DNA from: Siphonodentalium dalli | Lineage: Eukaryota; Mollusca; Scaphopoda; Gadilida; Siphonodentaliidae | DNA length: 64,000 bases | Assembly (NCBI GenBank): GCA_032622095.1 | Contig: CP136065.1 | Coordinates: 154,015,577-154,079,576, forward strand | Direction: 5' to 3' | In this document: positions 61,001-62,712 of the stretch, in pieces | How positions within the stretch are numbered: the stretch's first letter is position 1 | Layout: every line of letters begins with the position of its first letter | The notes under the pieces: generated by a model | Told to the model about the DNA's origin: nothing | What the model saw: only the letters and a program-made list of their open reading frames with translations | The model's database searches: none | Program-made: the position numbers and the translations under genes

Positions 61001-62712
61001 TTTAGCTGTATCTATGACTATCTTTTTGATTTGTGGTTTGATAGTCTTTGTCAAGTAGTTATCCTTGGTAATTCCATACCCCTCTGAAAAAAAAACGAGA
61101 ATAGCATCAGATATGTGGGGTGAGTTTTAGTAGCTACGCGAAACATGGTTTGAAAATGCATTAATTGTAACAGGCTATCATACACAACACTGTTGAGGAA
61201 GTCTGACATACCAATTATTTCCTCATGAAGTGACATCGCGTAATTGTGTTATCGCGATCAAAGTTCACAAACGTGAATTATTTGGAAACAAGAGTGTTAA
61301 TGGAAAATATTAGATCGATGGGGCATATCTGGGTGATTGGCGATAGTATAGTTCACGCGTGATAAGCGTTGATTGATATTGACTCGATTCAGCACAAGTT
61401 TCTCGATTGTTCTAAAGTGTGCTTGAACGCAAACAAGATTTTAGTGCTCATTCTACGTTCAGCTTCTTATGTGCATGGTTGGCAAACTTTAGTAACGTAG
61501 ATAATTATTCGATTATATTGGCTTTTGAAAAAGTTGAATCATCAATACATATGAGAATATAGACTGCAAAAGTTTGTTTCATTGCATGATACATGTTTAT
61601 AGTATGACAGCTCTTTTGTGATTATTTAGTGATAACAATATATATGATGTGCACAGTTTATGTGAAGCAAATCGTTAACCTGAATTTCTAGATTAAAACT
61701 TCGTTTATATAATTCGTAGTTGTTATTCTATAAATCATTTATGTGTGTTCGAGTGAAACGAGTTAAAACATAAAGGGCTGTAACTGTGCCCAAAATATGC
61801 AGACCTGGCTGTTTTTCGAACACAATCAAGACATTGTTGAGCATGTCTCATATACCAAATATCAACAAAATTATATTTTATTTAACCCTTTCAGTGCCAA
61901 GTCCGATTTTTGTATCAACCCATATTTCCTTGATAATTTTTAAAATTTATTGATTGTAATAATGTGATACATTCATGGAAAGAGCTCTTAGATATATCAC
62001 ATTATTATAATCAATAAATTTTTTAAATGATCAAGGAAATATGGGTTGATACAAAAATTGGACTTGGCACTGAAAGGGTTAAGTTGTCAAGCTATTGCCA
62101 TCTGTAGATGCCAGTACGCTGGGCCAGCGAACCGACCTTGCTAATCTATAGATCAAGTTTTTGATAAATTTAGGCCACATAAAGTTGAATACCTGTTCCT
62201 CTGATACTTTTTAATTTGAAGCATCATACTACAGTAAGTTTATTTGTGATCAAATTATATGTCAATGCGCCATGTATTTATTTTACTCACGGACGAGTAG
62301 TTCATTTAGGAAATGTTCAGATAATAAGTTCAACAAAACGACCAGCGATAGATTGTTTGTTGAACTTATTATAACAAAACATTTCCCATCAATGAACATG
62401 AATCATTCTGCTCATGTATTATCTGTTTTTCTGTTTGTCGTCTGCTTTTATTACCTGAACACCCCTCCAAATGAATAATGACCATTCCAATAGATACTTT
62501 TATAACTGAATGGGAGAATCCATTTAGTATAGAAAGGGTTGACACATATTTCTAATCCAGATAATCATGAACATACCTAGCATTCCCTTCATTTTGACTC
62601 TGTGATCTTTTTTCAATCGTATGCATCCCATATTGAACACATCCTGAACTATTTGACAGAAAATTAAATGCAACGCTGTCTGGTTCTCTAGCCTCTCACT
62701 TGGGGAAAACAC
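970..62712 (-). CDS. Unconventional myosin XV-like, tail portion (21 exons, both ends outside the window)
   Basis: Actin-based motor protein whose tail binds cargo and membrane or cytoskeletal partners; in animals class XV myosin works in actin-filled protrusions such as stereocilia and filopodia. Seen in the sequence: 21 minus-strand exons with GT/AG ends whose phases match at every junction, giving 706 uninterrupted codons. Domain order is FERM1 (second half), SH3, proline-rich linker, MyTH4. Known: class VII and XV myosins carry MyTH4-FERM-SH3-MyTH4-FERM tails; the long proline-rich segment between SH3 and the second MyTH4 is typical of class XV. The motor lies upstream (beyond 64000) and FERM2 downstream (before 1). 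Alternative: a divergent class VII member. Introns run from 0.6 to about 9-15 kb and are packed with transposons. Confidence 0.88.
1878..2096. mobile_element. Mariner-like palindromic MITE (family M1), full copy
   Basis: 219 bp, nearly perfect palindrome: TACAGTAATGCCCTAAATAA at the left and its inverse at the right, centre in AAAGCTCTCACTGAGAGC-type sequence. TA flanks fit the TA target duplication of Tc1/mariner elements. No coding capacity. Other copies lie throughout the window. Confidence 0.75.
2410..2661. mobile_element. piggyBac-like MITE, family P1
   Basis: 252 bp including TTAA at both ends. Ends are TTAACCCTTTACCCAACA and TGTTGGGTAAAGGGTTAA. TTAA target sites and CCY termini are the known mark of piggyBac elements. 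The inside holds an about 80-bp hairpin (2559-2640) with the arm TGCATTCTCTTATATATGCG. Non-coding. Confidence 0.75.
2693..2823 (-). CDS. Myosin XV-like exon: MyTH4 domain, third quarter
   Basis: 131 bases, phase 2 in (CC|G = Pro), phase 1 out. Encodes KSCIRGWRLFAIVASYCDCS, then ENLRPYLFKYLEDHAADSSR. The pattern S-C-x-RGWRL-(10)-S-E-x-LRPYL is the conserved core of MyTH4, which with FERM forms the cargo-binding tandem. Acceptor GTGTTTTCAG|GAAG, donor AGCG|GTGAGT. Very clear family match. Confidence 0.94.
2960..3207. mobile_element. piggyBac-like MITE, family P3
   Basis: 248 bp with TTAA ends. Termini TTAACCCTTTGAGTGCCAG and CTGGCACTCAAAGGGTTAA. Core hairpin 3087-3166 is the same GCATTCTCTTATATATGCGA module as in P1, although the rest of the element differs. 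Related copy at 50285-50560. Confidence 0.72.
3898..4147. mobile_element. piggyBac-like MITE, family P2, next to a splice donor
   Basis: 250 bp with TTAA ends, left CCCTTTGATGACTGGAGCT, right AGCTCCCGTCATGAAAGGG. Two inner hairpins of the shared module (3950-4018 and 4038-4105). The right TTAA starts at intron base +10 of the exon that ends at 4157. Confidence 0.75.
4157..4239 (-). CDS. Myosin XV-like exon: MyTH4 domain, central motif
   Basis: 83 bases, phase 0 in, phase 2 out. Encodes SCHKYPEIRDEVYCQLCKQT and TNNRSMKP. The hallmark MyTH4 motif (x-x-R-D-E-x-Y-C-Q-x-x-K-Q-T-x-N) is complete. Acceptor TTCACCAG, donor AAACC|GTGAGT. A MITE begins ten bases into the following intron. Confidence 0.94.
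4240..4920 (-). other. Intron, nothing recognised
   Basis: 681 bases of AT-rich sequence between two MyTH4 exons. No transposon end, RNA or open frame worth calling was seen. Confidence 0.7.
4921..4997 (-). CDS. Myosin XV-like exon: MyTH4 domain, second quarter
   Basis: 77 bases, phase 1 in (G|CT = Ala), phase 0 out. Encodes AIMQFMQDYPLPPGKTEFDC then GIKILR, matching the MyTH4 segment usually written F-x-A-(V/I)-M-(R/Q)-F-M-(G/Q)-D-(Y/x)-P-L. Acceptor TTTCATTCCAG, donor AAGG|GTGAG. Confidence 0.92.
5165..5304. mobile_element. Mariner-like M1 MITE, copy lacking most of the right arm
   Basis: Left terminus TACAGTAATGCCC and right terminus GGACATTACTGTA remain, but the sequence jumps from the palindrome centre (GCTCTCACTGAG) straight to GAGTCGATTATTTAGG. 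The same deletion form, with the same 3' flank of about 50 bases, is at 17920-18058. Confidence 0.7.
5458..5752. mobile_element. piggyBac-like MITE, family P2, joined to a P5 end
   Basis: Right end GTCATGAAAGGGTTAA is intact (5737-5752); the left end CTAATCCTTTCATGAC is fused to the tail of a P5 element (AGTATAGAAAGGGCTAA), so the two elements share one target site. Two shared-core hairpins lie inside, the first enlarged by an internal duplication (5540-5590). Confidence 0.65.
5904..5997. mobile_element. Mariner-like M1 MITE, right half only
   Basis: From GATGAATGGCAACAAGCC to GGCATTACTGTA; corresponds to the right arm of the full palindrome. No left arm is present. Confidence 0.65.
6922..6994 (-). 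CDS. Myosin XV-like exon: MyTH4 domain, SPIQNSLLRL motif
   Basis: 73 bases, phase 0 in, phase 1 out. Encodes SPIQNSLLRLPSSELSKLAV and EIFV. The P-I-(Q/x)-x-SLL-x-L motif followed by L-(S/N)-KLAVE-(I/M)-F is the conserved start of the MyTH4 helical core. Acceptor TTATTTTTCAG, donor GTCG|GTATGT. Confidence 0.92.
6995..7877 (-). other. Intron with one TTAA MITE
   Basis: Contains the P4 element 7119-7307. The rest, including 7310-7870, shows nothing recognisable. Confidence 0.75.
7119..7307. mobile_element. piggyBac-like MITE, family P4
   Basis: 189 bp with TTAA ends; TTAACCCTTTCAGTGCCAAG left, inverse right (slightly mutated, ATATGGTTAA). It lacks the common hairpin module and has its own palindrome (7150-7245, arm TTGATTATAATAATGTGATA). 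Sister copy at 61882-62082. Confidence 0.7.
7878..7930 (-). CDS. Myosin XV-like exon: MyTH4 domain, tryptophan motif
   Basis: 53 bases, phase 1 in (G|GC = Gly), phase 0 out. Encodes LAEWSWKEQAELIKWIR. A W-x-W-(K/x)-(E/D) motif followed by helix then (V/S)PIQ is typical for myosin MyTH4 starts. Acceptor ATTTTTAG|GCC, donor AGG|GTAAGT. It reads straight into the SPIQNSLLRL exon. The 19-bp minisatellite begins 74 bases 5' of its acceptor. Confidence 0.87.
8005..8536. repeat. 19-bp minisatellite, about 28 copies
   Basis: 532 bases made of the unit CCCTATTGGATGCACATCC with GGATGC/GGAAGC alternation between units and a few point changes or one-base insertions. The unit has no stop codon in any plus-strand frame, and 19 is not a multiple of 3, so all three frames stay open and give the same 19-residue repeat. 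It is intronic and not a gene. Confidence 0.95.
9145..9217. repeat. Hairpin fragment of the GAATGAGG MITE family
   Basis: GGGTGAATTTAGTGATGCTA and its inverted partner around a short loop; the same sequence forms the inner hairpins of the complete copies at 28042, 46526 and 54776. Confidence 0.6.
9719..10243. repeat. Dispersed repeat with terminal hairpin
   Basis: Shares long stretches with 25822-26244 (for example TTTTATCGGGACTCCRTGATG and CTTTTATAGAGAATCAAKTG). A hairpin at 10106-10192 (CCAGGTTGTGGTGAAAAG and inverse) ends in a segment also found inverted at 62735-62822. The type of element is not clear. Confidence 0.6.
10673..10776 (-). CDS. Myosin XV-like exon: N-terminal MyTH4 insert
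   Basis: 104 bases, phase 2 in (AA|G = Lys), phase 1 out. Encodes YDLIHKDDGSIRSAVKLLQD then VKLRNLQNFSGYRR. No strong motif by itself; it is called because both phases fit exactly between the YSMMEFA exon and the WSWKEQ exon, and because myosin XV has a variable loop at this place. The acceptor TTTTCATGAAG is weak; donor CAGAG|GTGATG. Confidence 0.75.
10920..11530. repeat. Dispersed repeat, copy 1 of 2
   Basis: Begins with an imperfect palindrome (GGGATATAAGATTTTATGAA ... inverse) and continues through GCTGAGATGCTTCACAACCG and GCTGCCAAATTGGCAGGAAG. Aligns over about 600 bases with 33648-34262 with small differences. No coding frame conserved. Confidence 0.75.
12830..13101. mobile_element. 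piggyBac-like MITE, family P5
   Basis: TTAACCCTCTCCTATACTAA at the left and AGTATAGAAAGGGTTAA at the right; inner sequence contains TCTATTAATCATCTGGAGG and ACTACTCGTCGATGAG, diagnostic for this family. No common hairpin module. Confidence 0.7.
13250..13312. repeat. Core of an M1 palindrome, no ends
   Basis: GCCATTCATCGGAAAGCTC and its inverse only; the AGTAATGCCC termini are missing. Confidence 0.6.
14681..14897. mobile_element. Mariner-like M1 MITE, full copy
   Basis: 217 bp palindrome with TACAGTAATGCCC and GGGCATTACTGTA ends, TA flanks. Arms differ at a few places only. Confidence 0.75.
15112..15218 (-). CDS. Myosin XV-like exon: start of MyTH4 domain
   Basis: 107 bases, phase 0 in, phase 2 out. 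Encodes DIQDDRSEASQGTYIHDGKY then SMMEFAMLNYRESQD. The YSM(M/L)EFA-x-x-(Y/H)(F/Y)R motif opens the second MyTH4 of class XV myosins. Acceptor TTTTACACTTCAG, donor ACAA|GTGAGT. Alternative acceptors a few bases inside exist but have no pyrimidine tract. Confidence 0.88.
15219..16851 (-). other. Intron with a hairpin and a TTAA MITE
   Basis: Contains a 83-bp hairpin (15806-15888, arm TGTTAATGGGTTTGTTGA) and the P1 element 16454-16818. Positions 15230-15800 and 15890-16440 show nothing else. Confidence 0.7.
16454..16818. mobile_element. piggyBac-like MITE, family P1, two hairpins
   Basis: 365 bp with TTAA ends and CCCTTTACCCAACAGAACGG / inverse termini. Two copies of the shared hairpin module in opposite order (16486-16553 and 16607-16678). 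Ends 33 bases from the donor of the 16852-16911 exon. Confidence 0.75.
16852..16911 (-). CDS. Myosin XV-like exon: end of linker before MyTH4
   Basis: 60 bases, phase 0 to phase 0, encoding YQTAVEPARLQERVTVRQYR. Acceptor TTATTTTTTTTAG, donor TATAGA|GTGAGT, both strong. Chosen frame is the only one that joins to the YSMMEFA exon in frame without a stop; a second open frame (TRLLWNQLDYRKE) does not fit the phases. The exon is boxed in by two related P1 MITEs. Confidence 0.7.
16946..17334. mobile_element. piggyBac-like MITE, family P1, two hairpins
   Basis: 389 bp with TTAA ends, close relative of 16454-16818 with the same two-hairpin layout. Begins 34 bases from the acceptor of the 16852-16911 exon, so together the two copies bracket that exon. 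Confidence 0.75.
17610..17859. mobile_element. piggyBac-like MITE, family P2
   Basis: 250 bp with TTAA ends; CCCTTCCATGCCTAGAGG left, GTCATGAAAGGG right; two shared-core hairpins of the TCCCATAGGGA type. Confidence 0.7.
17920..18058. mobile_element. Mariner-like M1 MITE, same deletion form as 5165-5304
   Basis: Both termini kept, right arm mostly missing, and the following bases (TTGAACACAATTACAGTG and on to about 18112) are the same as after the copy at 5165. Confidence 0.7.
18193..18289. mobile_element. M1 MITE right half next to a P5 fragment
   Basis: AACAAGCCATATTTCCAAC to GAGCATTACTGTA, preceded at 18139-18200 by a P5-like piece (TAACCCCTTCTTTACTGAAT). Confidence 0.55.
19019..19397 (+). 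mobile_element. Palindromic element with 3' tail, copy 1
   Basis: A 160-bp palindrome (19019-19178; arm AGAGTAATCAATTGGTTCCG) with a GC-rich centre (GAGTGCGCGTTAGCGCACG) and a tail through TTACACTTCTGCATCAATTT to about 19397. The whole unit recurs in inverted orientation at 49745-50118. Confidence 0.65.
19566..19698. repeat. Near-perfect 133-bp palindrome
   Basis: Arm GTGAAATACGCCGATATAGT to GTTCACGACGC, inverse to AGCCATGCTCT. Shorter related pieces with GAGCATG occur at 18695 and 19800, so this is probably a foldback MITE. Confidence 0.6.
19871..21301. mobile_element. hAT-type non-autonomous element with 8-bp target duplication
   Basis: Inverted ends CAGTGTTCGCGCTG (19871-19884) and CAGCGCGAACACTG (21288-21301) are flanked by the direct repeat CATGTAAC (19863-19870 and 21302-21309). 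An 8-bp duplication and CAGTG ends are hallmarks of hAT transposons. Subterminal copies of ATTTGGCTAA occur near both ends. No transposase frame found. A second element is nested at 20275-20751, and poly-C lies at about 20998-21012. Confidence 0.85.
20275..20751. mobile_element. Nested inverted-repeat element TTAAAGGTACTCAACCCG
   Basis: Inverted ends TTAAAGGTACTCAACCCG and CGGGTTGAGTACCTTTAA, with further inverted similarity inside (CTTTGGCTTTGGGGG versus CCCCCGAAGCCATTG). Inserted in the hAT element. Related copy at 50736-51123. Confidence 0.6.
22185..22336. mobile_element. Mariner-like M1 MITE, shortened
   Basis: TACAGTAATGCCCCTAAATA at the left, GGGCATTACTGTA at the right, centre shortened; the sequence TTAGGGCA is duplicated at the right end. 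Confidence 0.65.
24045..24286. mobile_element. piggyBac-like MITE, family P5
   Basis: TTAACCCTTTCTTTATTAAG at the left, AGTATAGAAAGGGTTAA at the right, 242 bp. Contains the CATTGACGAGTA and CTCCAAATTAATAATAGACC blocks of the family. Confidence 0.7.
24934..25043. repeat. 110-bp palindrome
   Basis: Arm CCCAGTTTATAGCGAAATTT, inverse AAATTTCGCTATAAACTGGG, loop around 24985-24995. Origin unknown. Confidence 0.6.
25698..25769 (-). CDS. Possible myosin XV-like linker exon
   Basis: 72 bases, phase 0 to phase 0, encoding TSSEMSSVHNSKIVSMDYDL and PPSD. Acceptor GATTTCCTTACAG, donor CTGAT|GTAAAA. Called because it is open, symmetric like the other linker exons, on the right strand and proline/serine rich at its end; there is no domain match. 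It could be a chance frame. Confidence 0.45.
25822..26244. repeat. Dispersed repeat, second copy of 9719-10243
   Basis: Same order of blocks as at 9719, including CTTTCTGATGATCAAATACA; lacks the terminal hairpin. Confidence 0.6.
27124..27256. mobile_element. piggyBac-like MITE, family P5, internally deleted
   Basis: TTAA ends with CATTGACGAGTAG near the left and GAATGGGAGAATCCATTTAG near the right; only 133 bp, so the middle is missing. Confidence 0.6.
27565..28009 (+). mobile_element. Complete small Helitron with internal tandem repeats
   Basis: 5' end TCTCATATATATTTTGAAGA after A; a GTCTGTCTGTCTGTATGT stretch; about 2.7 copies of the 122-bp unit (restarts at 27739 and 27861); terminal hairpin GCCCGGACAACGTCGGGC (27981-27998); CTAG at 28006-28009 followed by T. 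A/T insertion, TC start and CTRR end match Helitrons. No coding capacity. Confidence 0.8.
28042..28482. mobile_element. GAATGAGG-family MITE, complete
   Basis: Inverted ends ATCAAGCCTGAGTTTAGTGT and the inverse near 28460-28482; inside, two hairpins each running CATTTGCAGAATGAGGTCC to its inverse (28068-28140 and 28355-28460). Complete relatives at 46526-46852 and 54776-55165. Superfamily not assigned. Confidence 0.65.
28518..28580. repeat. M1 palindrome core
   Basis: TTTAGTCGGAAATATGGCTT through the centre to CCGACGAATGGC; termini absent. Confidence 0.6.
29330..29449. repeat. 120-bp palindrome
   Basis: GTGTTTCTCTCGTATGATAT and inverse, stem interrupted at the centre (CAAGCCTCCGGCGAG). The sequence after it (ACGAATTACATATTCTATTT) recurs at 29687, suggesting a larger element that reaches to about 29990. 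Confidence 0.6.
30413..30674. mobile_element. piggyBac-like MITE, family P5
   Basis: TTAA ends, CCTTTCTATACTATAAAA left, AGTATAGAACGGATTAA right. Confidence 0.65.
30830..31049. mobile_element. Mariner-like M1 MITE, full copy
   Basis: TACAGTAATGTCCAAAGTA to GGAAATTACTGTA; palindromic centre GAAAGCTCTCGCCGAGAGC. Confidence 0.72.
31529..31765 (-). CDS. Myosin XV-like exon: proline-rich linker, longest exon
   Basis: 237 bases, phase 0 to phase 0, 79 residues. Contains AAPPPPQLPPPPGSPLL, FKSQPPPISPKPPAP and PDLEPPTIVSRRLNE. Polyproline stretches of this type bind SH3, WW or EVH1 domains or profilin; class XV tails have such a region between SH3 and MyTH4. The acceptor is TTTAGCAG, a NAGNAG site that may include or omit the first Gln. 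The donor GAA|GTATTA is weak. Confidence 0.75.
32765..33222. mobile_element. Inverted-repeat element TTAAAGGCCTGCTTAATTTT
   Basis: 458 bp with ends TTAAAGGCCTGCTTAATTTT and the inverse of TTAAAGTCCCACTTAATTTT. A left-end copy lies at 56073 (TTAAAGGTCCACTTAAATTT). Inner hairpin AAGGGGAATAACGCATCTTT near 32985. Non-coding. Confidence 0.55.
33648..34262. repeat. Dispersed repeat, copy 2 of 2
   Basis: Same orientation and block order as 10920-11530, starting with an ATAAGATTTTATGAAATGAG palindrome. Confidence 0.75.
36588..36692 (-). CDS. Myosin XV-like exon: proline-rich linker
   Basis: 105 bases, phase 0 to phase 0. Encodes LSAGGKSEGYNVPVPPPLPP and DLRLSPVVLPKRPKQ. Acceptor TATATGTTCCACAG, donor AACAA|GTATTC (weak). 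Other frames have stops. The PVPPPLPP and LPKRPK stretches suit the linker. The foldback element starts 60 bases upstream of its acceptor. Confidence 0.68.
38040..39720. repeat. Degenerate satellite of about 190 bp, about nine monomers
   Basis: Monomers are recognised by CACTTTACAAAAGGCGGCTG (forms near 38092, 38290, 38488, 38690, 38877, 39036, 39212, 39415, 39602), followed about 60 bases later by a CCCATTTAAAGTCTT-like block and CACACAATGAACCGAA. Spacing varies from about 160 to 203 bases. Confidence 0.7.
39604..42395 (+). repeat. Near-perfect tandem duplication of 1396 bp
   Basis: 39604-40999 is repeated as 41000 to about 42395 with a 1396-base offset that becomes 1393 after a 3-base deletion (TAT, near 40513 of the first copy). 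No other difference was seen when reading both copies. The junction has a TTTA microhomology. Either a recent duplication inside the foldback element or an assembly artefact. Confidence 0.9.
43187..43403. mobile_element. Mariner-like M1 MITE, full copy
   Basis: TACAGTGATGCCCTAAATAA to GGGCATTACTGTA, 217 bp palindrome. Confidence 0.75.
43585..44087. mobile_element. Two P5 MITEs close together
   Basis: First copy about 43585-43803 (TTAACCTTTCTTTAGTAAAT to AAAGAAAGGGTTGAA), second 43830-44087 in the opposite orientation (TTAACCCTTTCTTTATACTA to AGTAAAGAAAGGGTTAC). Confidence 0.62.
45851..45931 (-). CDS. Probable myosin XV-like linker exon
   Basis: 81 bases, phase 0 to phase 0. Encodes PEKETVHHIKIYKPKLESFK and QERIREN, a charged segment. 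Acceptor CAGTTTTATTTTCAG is good; donor AAAAT|GTAAAT is fair. No domain is recognised. It is called from the splice sites, symmetric phase and non-repetitive sequence. Confidence 0.6.
46526..46852. mobile_element. GAATGAGG-family MITE, complete
   Basis: GTCTGCAAATAGTGTGTCTG at the left, the inverse at the right, two inner hairpins. Confidence 0.65.
47135..47411. mobile_element. piggyBac-like MITE, family P2
   Basis: TAACCCTTCCATGACTGG at the left, GTCATGAAAGGATTAA at the right; two shared-core hairpins, partly diverged. Confidence 0.65.
47425..47640. mobile_element. Mariner-like M1 MITE, full copy
   Basis: TACAGTAATGCCCTAATAAT to GGGCATTACTGTA; lies 13 bases from the P2 element before it. 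Confidence 0.75.
48327..48474. mobile_element. Mariner-like M1 MITE, left end lost
   Basis: Centre and full right arm present, ending GGGCATTACTGTA; the left arm is cut off near CGAAATATGACTTG. Confidence 0.65.
48641..48745 (-). CDS. Myosin XV-like exon: proline-rich linker after SH3
   Basis: 105 bases, phase 0 to phase 0. Encodes ADFLPKPVPKVVQQPPPKPK and PVVQPPPPPKPSPVR. Acceptor TTTGTGTTACAG, donor GTGAGA|GTAAAT. It is the first linker exon, spliced from the SH3 exon at 52099 in phase 0. Class I or II SH3-ligand-like PPPKPKP sequences could fold back on the protein's own SH3 domain; that is only a possibility. Confidence 0.78.
49745..50118 (-). mobile_element. Palindromic element with tail, copy 2 (inverted)
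   Basis: Inverse of 19019-19397: tail first (AATGGTAATGTCACTAGTGA), then the palindrome 49953-50118 (AGAGTAATCAATTTGTTCCG and inverse). Confidence 0.65.
50285..50560. mobile_element. piggyBac-like MITE, family P3
   Basis: TTAACCCTTTGAGTGCCAGG to CTGGCACTCAAAGGGTTAA, 276 bp; one shared-core hairpin (50443-50512). Confidence 0.72.
50736..51123. mobile_element. Inverted-repeat element, relative of 20275-20751
   Basis: Ends TTAAAGGTACACAATCCGAT and the diverged inverse up to CATCTTTAA; inside shares TCCCCATATCATCAGATTCC. Confidence 0.5.
51727..51878. repeat. Foldback with a tRNA-like B box
   Basis: Arms TTTTAGAAGC...GTGCAAATTTTTTG and inverse. Near the centre GGTTCGAATCC (51817-51827) is an exact match to the RNA polymerase III B-box consensus and looks like a tRNA T arm. 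No A box at a fitting place was seen, so a SINE relic is possible but not shown. Confidence 0.45.
52099..52199 (-). CDS. Myosin XV-like exon: second half of SH3 domain
   Basis: 101 bases, phase 1 in (G|GC = Gly), phase 0 out. Encodes GWLYGNCEGRIGWFPDNIV, then KTLARHEIDSAMHLK. The GWLYG, GR-x-GWFP and N-(I/Y)-V positions are the conserved SH3 elements (Trp of the RT/n-Src side, the ALYDY-partner FP, and the last strand). Acceptor TTTTGTATAG, donor CTTAAG|GTAAGT. SH3 domains bind proline-rich peptides. Confidence 0.94.
52200..53478 (-). other. Intron with a hAT MITE
   Basis: Contains the 375-bp hAT-type element 52575-52949 and a short GAATGAGG fragment near 52386-52435. A plus-strand open frame at 52999-53238 has no recognised relatives. 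Confidence 0.7.
52575..52949. mobile_element. hAT-type MITE
   Basis: Inverted ends CAGAGGCGCCGGAAG and CTTCCGGCGCCCCTG; flanks TTTATAGG and TGTATAGG differ at one base and read as an 8-bp target duplication. GC-rich ends with GGGGGCAGAGGGGGC and the inverse. No coding frame. Confidence 0.75.
53479..53596 (-). CDS. Myosin XV-like exon: first half of SH3 domain
   Basis: 118 bases, phase 0 in, phase 1 out. Encodes GNRYVIALKDYITRDSTLLS, then FRRGDVIKLLEDDISTDRQ. ALKDY stands in the ALYDY position, followed by the (L/x)-S-F-x-x-GD-(V/I)-I motif of SH3 domains. Acceptor TATTTTTCTACTAG, donor ACAAG|GTAATA. The SH3 is cut by an intron before its GWLYG motif. Confidence 0.94.
54533..54772. mobile_element. 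piggyBac-like MITE, family P5, cut at the right
   Basis: TTAACCCTTTCTATTCTGAA left end, then TTCAAATAATAAGTTCTAC and ACTACTCATCAAT, where the sequence passes into another element. Confidence 0.6.
54776..55165. mobile_element. GAATGAGG-family MITE, complete
   Basis: TGCAAGTCTTGAAATAGTGT left and the inverse ACACAATTTCAAGG right; two inner hairpins 54803-54902 and 55088-55145. Confidence 0.65.
55247..55297 (-). CDS. Myosin XV-like exon: FERM-SH3 linker helix
   Basis: 51 bases, phase 0 to phase 0, encoding AKQLKQLIDVYCVESEK. In MyTH4-FERM myosins the FERM F3 lobe ends in a helix of this type just before SH3. Acceptor ATTTTTTTCAG, donor GAGAAG|GTAATA. The placement between the FFANR exon and the YVIALKDY exon and matching phases support it. 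Confidence 0.87.
55382..55645. mobile_element. piggyBac-like MITE, family P2
   Basis: TTAACCCTTTACATGACTG left, CCATGAAAGAGTTAA right, 264 bp; two hairpins of the TCCCATAGGGA type. Confidence 0.7.
55798..55931. mobile_element. Mariner-like M1 MITE, next to a splice donor
   Basis: TACAGTAATGCCCGAAGTA to GGACATTACTGTA, left arm shortened. The right TA is intron base +10/+11 of the exon that ends at 55941. Confidence 0.72.
55941..56031 (-). CDS. Myosin XV-like exon: FERM1, F3 lobe
   Basis: 91 bases, phase 2 in (CG|A = Arg), phase 0 out. Encodes FEDVVDVVLPSRTTLQLNLK and NKSIVFFANR. FERM F3 (PTB-like) strands of myosin tails carry (F/Y)-x-D-(V/I) here followed by a hydrophobic strand and FF(A/T). 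Acceptor CTGTTTCAG, donor AACAGG|GTGAGT. Confidence 0.93.
57264..57342. repeat. 24-bp tandem repeat, about 3.3 copies
   Basis: Unit ATTTGTTTTATGTTGCTTTACAAT reads three times with no change. Confidence 0.85.
57391..58281 (+). mobile_element. hAT element with 8-bp target duplication, deletion derivative
   Basis: Inverted ends TAGGGTCCGGCGAA (57391-57404) and TTCGCCGGACCCTA (58268-58281), flanked by the direct repeat GGTCAACT (57383-57390 and 58282-58289). Subterminal GATTCGATTCGA repeats at both ends. 891 bp; keeps a BED zinc-finger frame but not the transposase catalytic part. Confidence 0.9.
57712..57909 (+). pseudogene. BED zinc-finger fragment of a hAT transposase
   Basis: 65-codon frame from ATG at 57712 (MAEINSYFECSVDKFRC). 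It shows C17-x2-C20 and H38-x4-H43 (CKSC ... HLSRSH), the C2H2 pattern of BED fingers that bind transposon ends. The frame ends in TAG soon after, where a full protein would go on to the RNase-H-like catalytic domain and dimerisation region; those are absent. An upstream in-frame ATG at 57676 is less likely. Plus strand, opposite to the host gene. Confidence 0.75.
58977..59092 (-). CDS. Myosin XV-like exon: FERM1, start of F3 lobe
   Basis: 116 bases, phase 0 in, phase 2 out. Encodes TSGHYSHVKYLGVSHSGIRL then ITREKTLVEDYLEVAELF. The L(A/G)VSHxG(I/L)RL motif is typical of FERM F3 in class XV tails. Acceptor ATTTCCAG, donor TTTCG|GTGAGT. Confidence 0.94.
59093..60961 (-). other. Intron with local direct repeats and a P2 MITE
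   Basis: P2 60681-60944 lies 17 bases from the donor at 60961. At 59940-60110 a block with CTGACACCTGTCAATCACAGG and AATTCCAT(T/G)CTGATGACATC is present twice about 105 bases apart, with partial later copies. Positions 59200-59930 show nothing recognised. Confidence 0.7.
60681..60944. mobile_element. piggyBac-like MITE, family P2
   Basis: ATAACCCTTTCATTGCGGG left (TTAA mutated to ATAA), CAGTCATAGAAGGATTAA right; two shared-core hairpins (60733-60800 and 60828-60895). Confidence 0.7.
60962..61083 (-). CDS. Myosin XV-like exon: FERM1, end of F2 lobe
   Basis: 122 bases, phase 1 in (G|AG = Glu), phase 0 out. Encodes GYGITKDNYLTKTIKPQIKK then IVIDTAKEWPTYFCRLFPVA. The A-(K/R)-(E/x)-WP-x-YF-x-RLFPV motif marks the F2-F3 border in myosin FERM domains. 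Acceptor TTTTTTTTTCAG, donor GTTGCT|GTGAGT. Clear family match. Confidence 0.95.
61882..62082. mobile_element. piggyBac-like MITE, family P4
   Basis: TTAACCCTTTCAGTGCCAAG to the inverse CTTGGCACTGAAAGGGTTAA, 201 bp; inner palindrome AAATTTATTGATTGTAATAA. Better preserved than the copy at 7119. Confidence 0.75.
62270..62541. mobile_element. piggyBac-like MITE, family P5
   Basis: Left end diverged (TATTTTACTCACGGACGAG), right end AATCCATTTAGTATAGAAAG then GGTTGA. Ends 35 bases from the donor of the exon at 62577. Confidence 0.62.
62577..62712 (-). CDS. Myosin XV-like exon: FERM1, F2 lobe
   Basis: 136 bases, phase 0 in, phase 1 out. Encodes VFSPSERLENQTALHLIFCQ, IVQDVFNMGCIRLKKDH and RVKMKGML. 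S-P-(S/G)-ER-(L/M)-E-(N/D)-x-x-AL-x-LIFCQ-x-V-x-D is a strong F2-lobe motif of MyTH4-FERM myosins, also seen in talin-type FERM domains. Acceptor CATCTTTCAG, donor CTAG|GTATGT. This is the most upstream exon that I can support well. Confidence 0.92.

Larger units (their letters stand above)
61084..62576 (-). other. Intron with P4 and P5 MITEs
   Basis: P4 61882-62082 and P5 about 62270-62541. Positions 61090-61880 show nothing recognisable. Confidence 0.72.
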
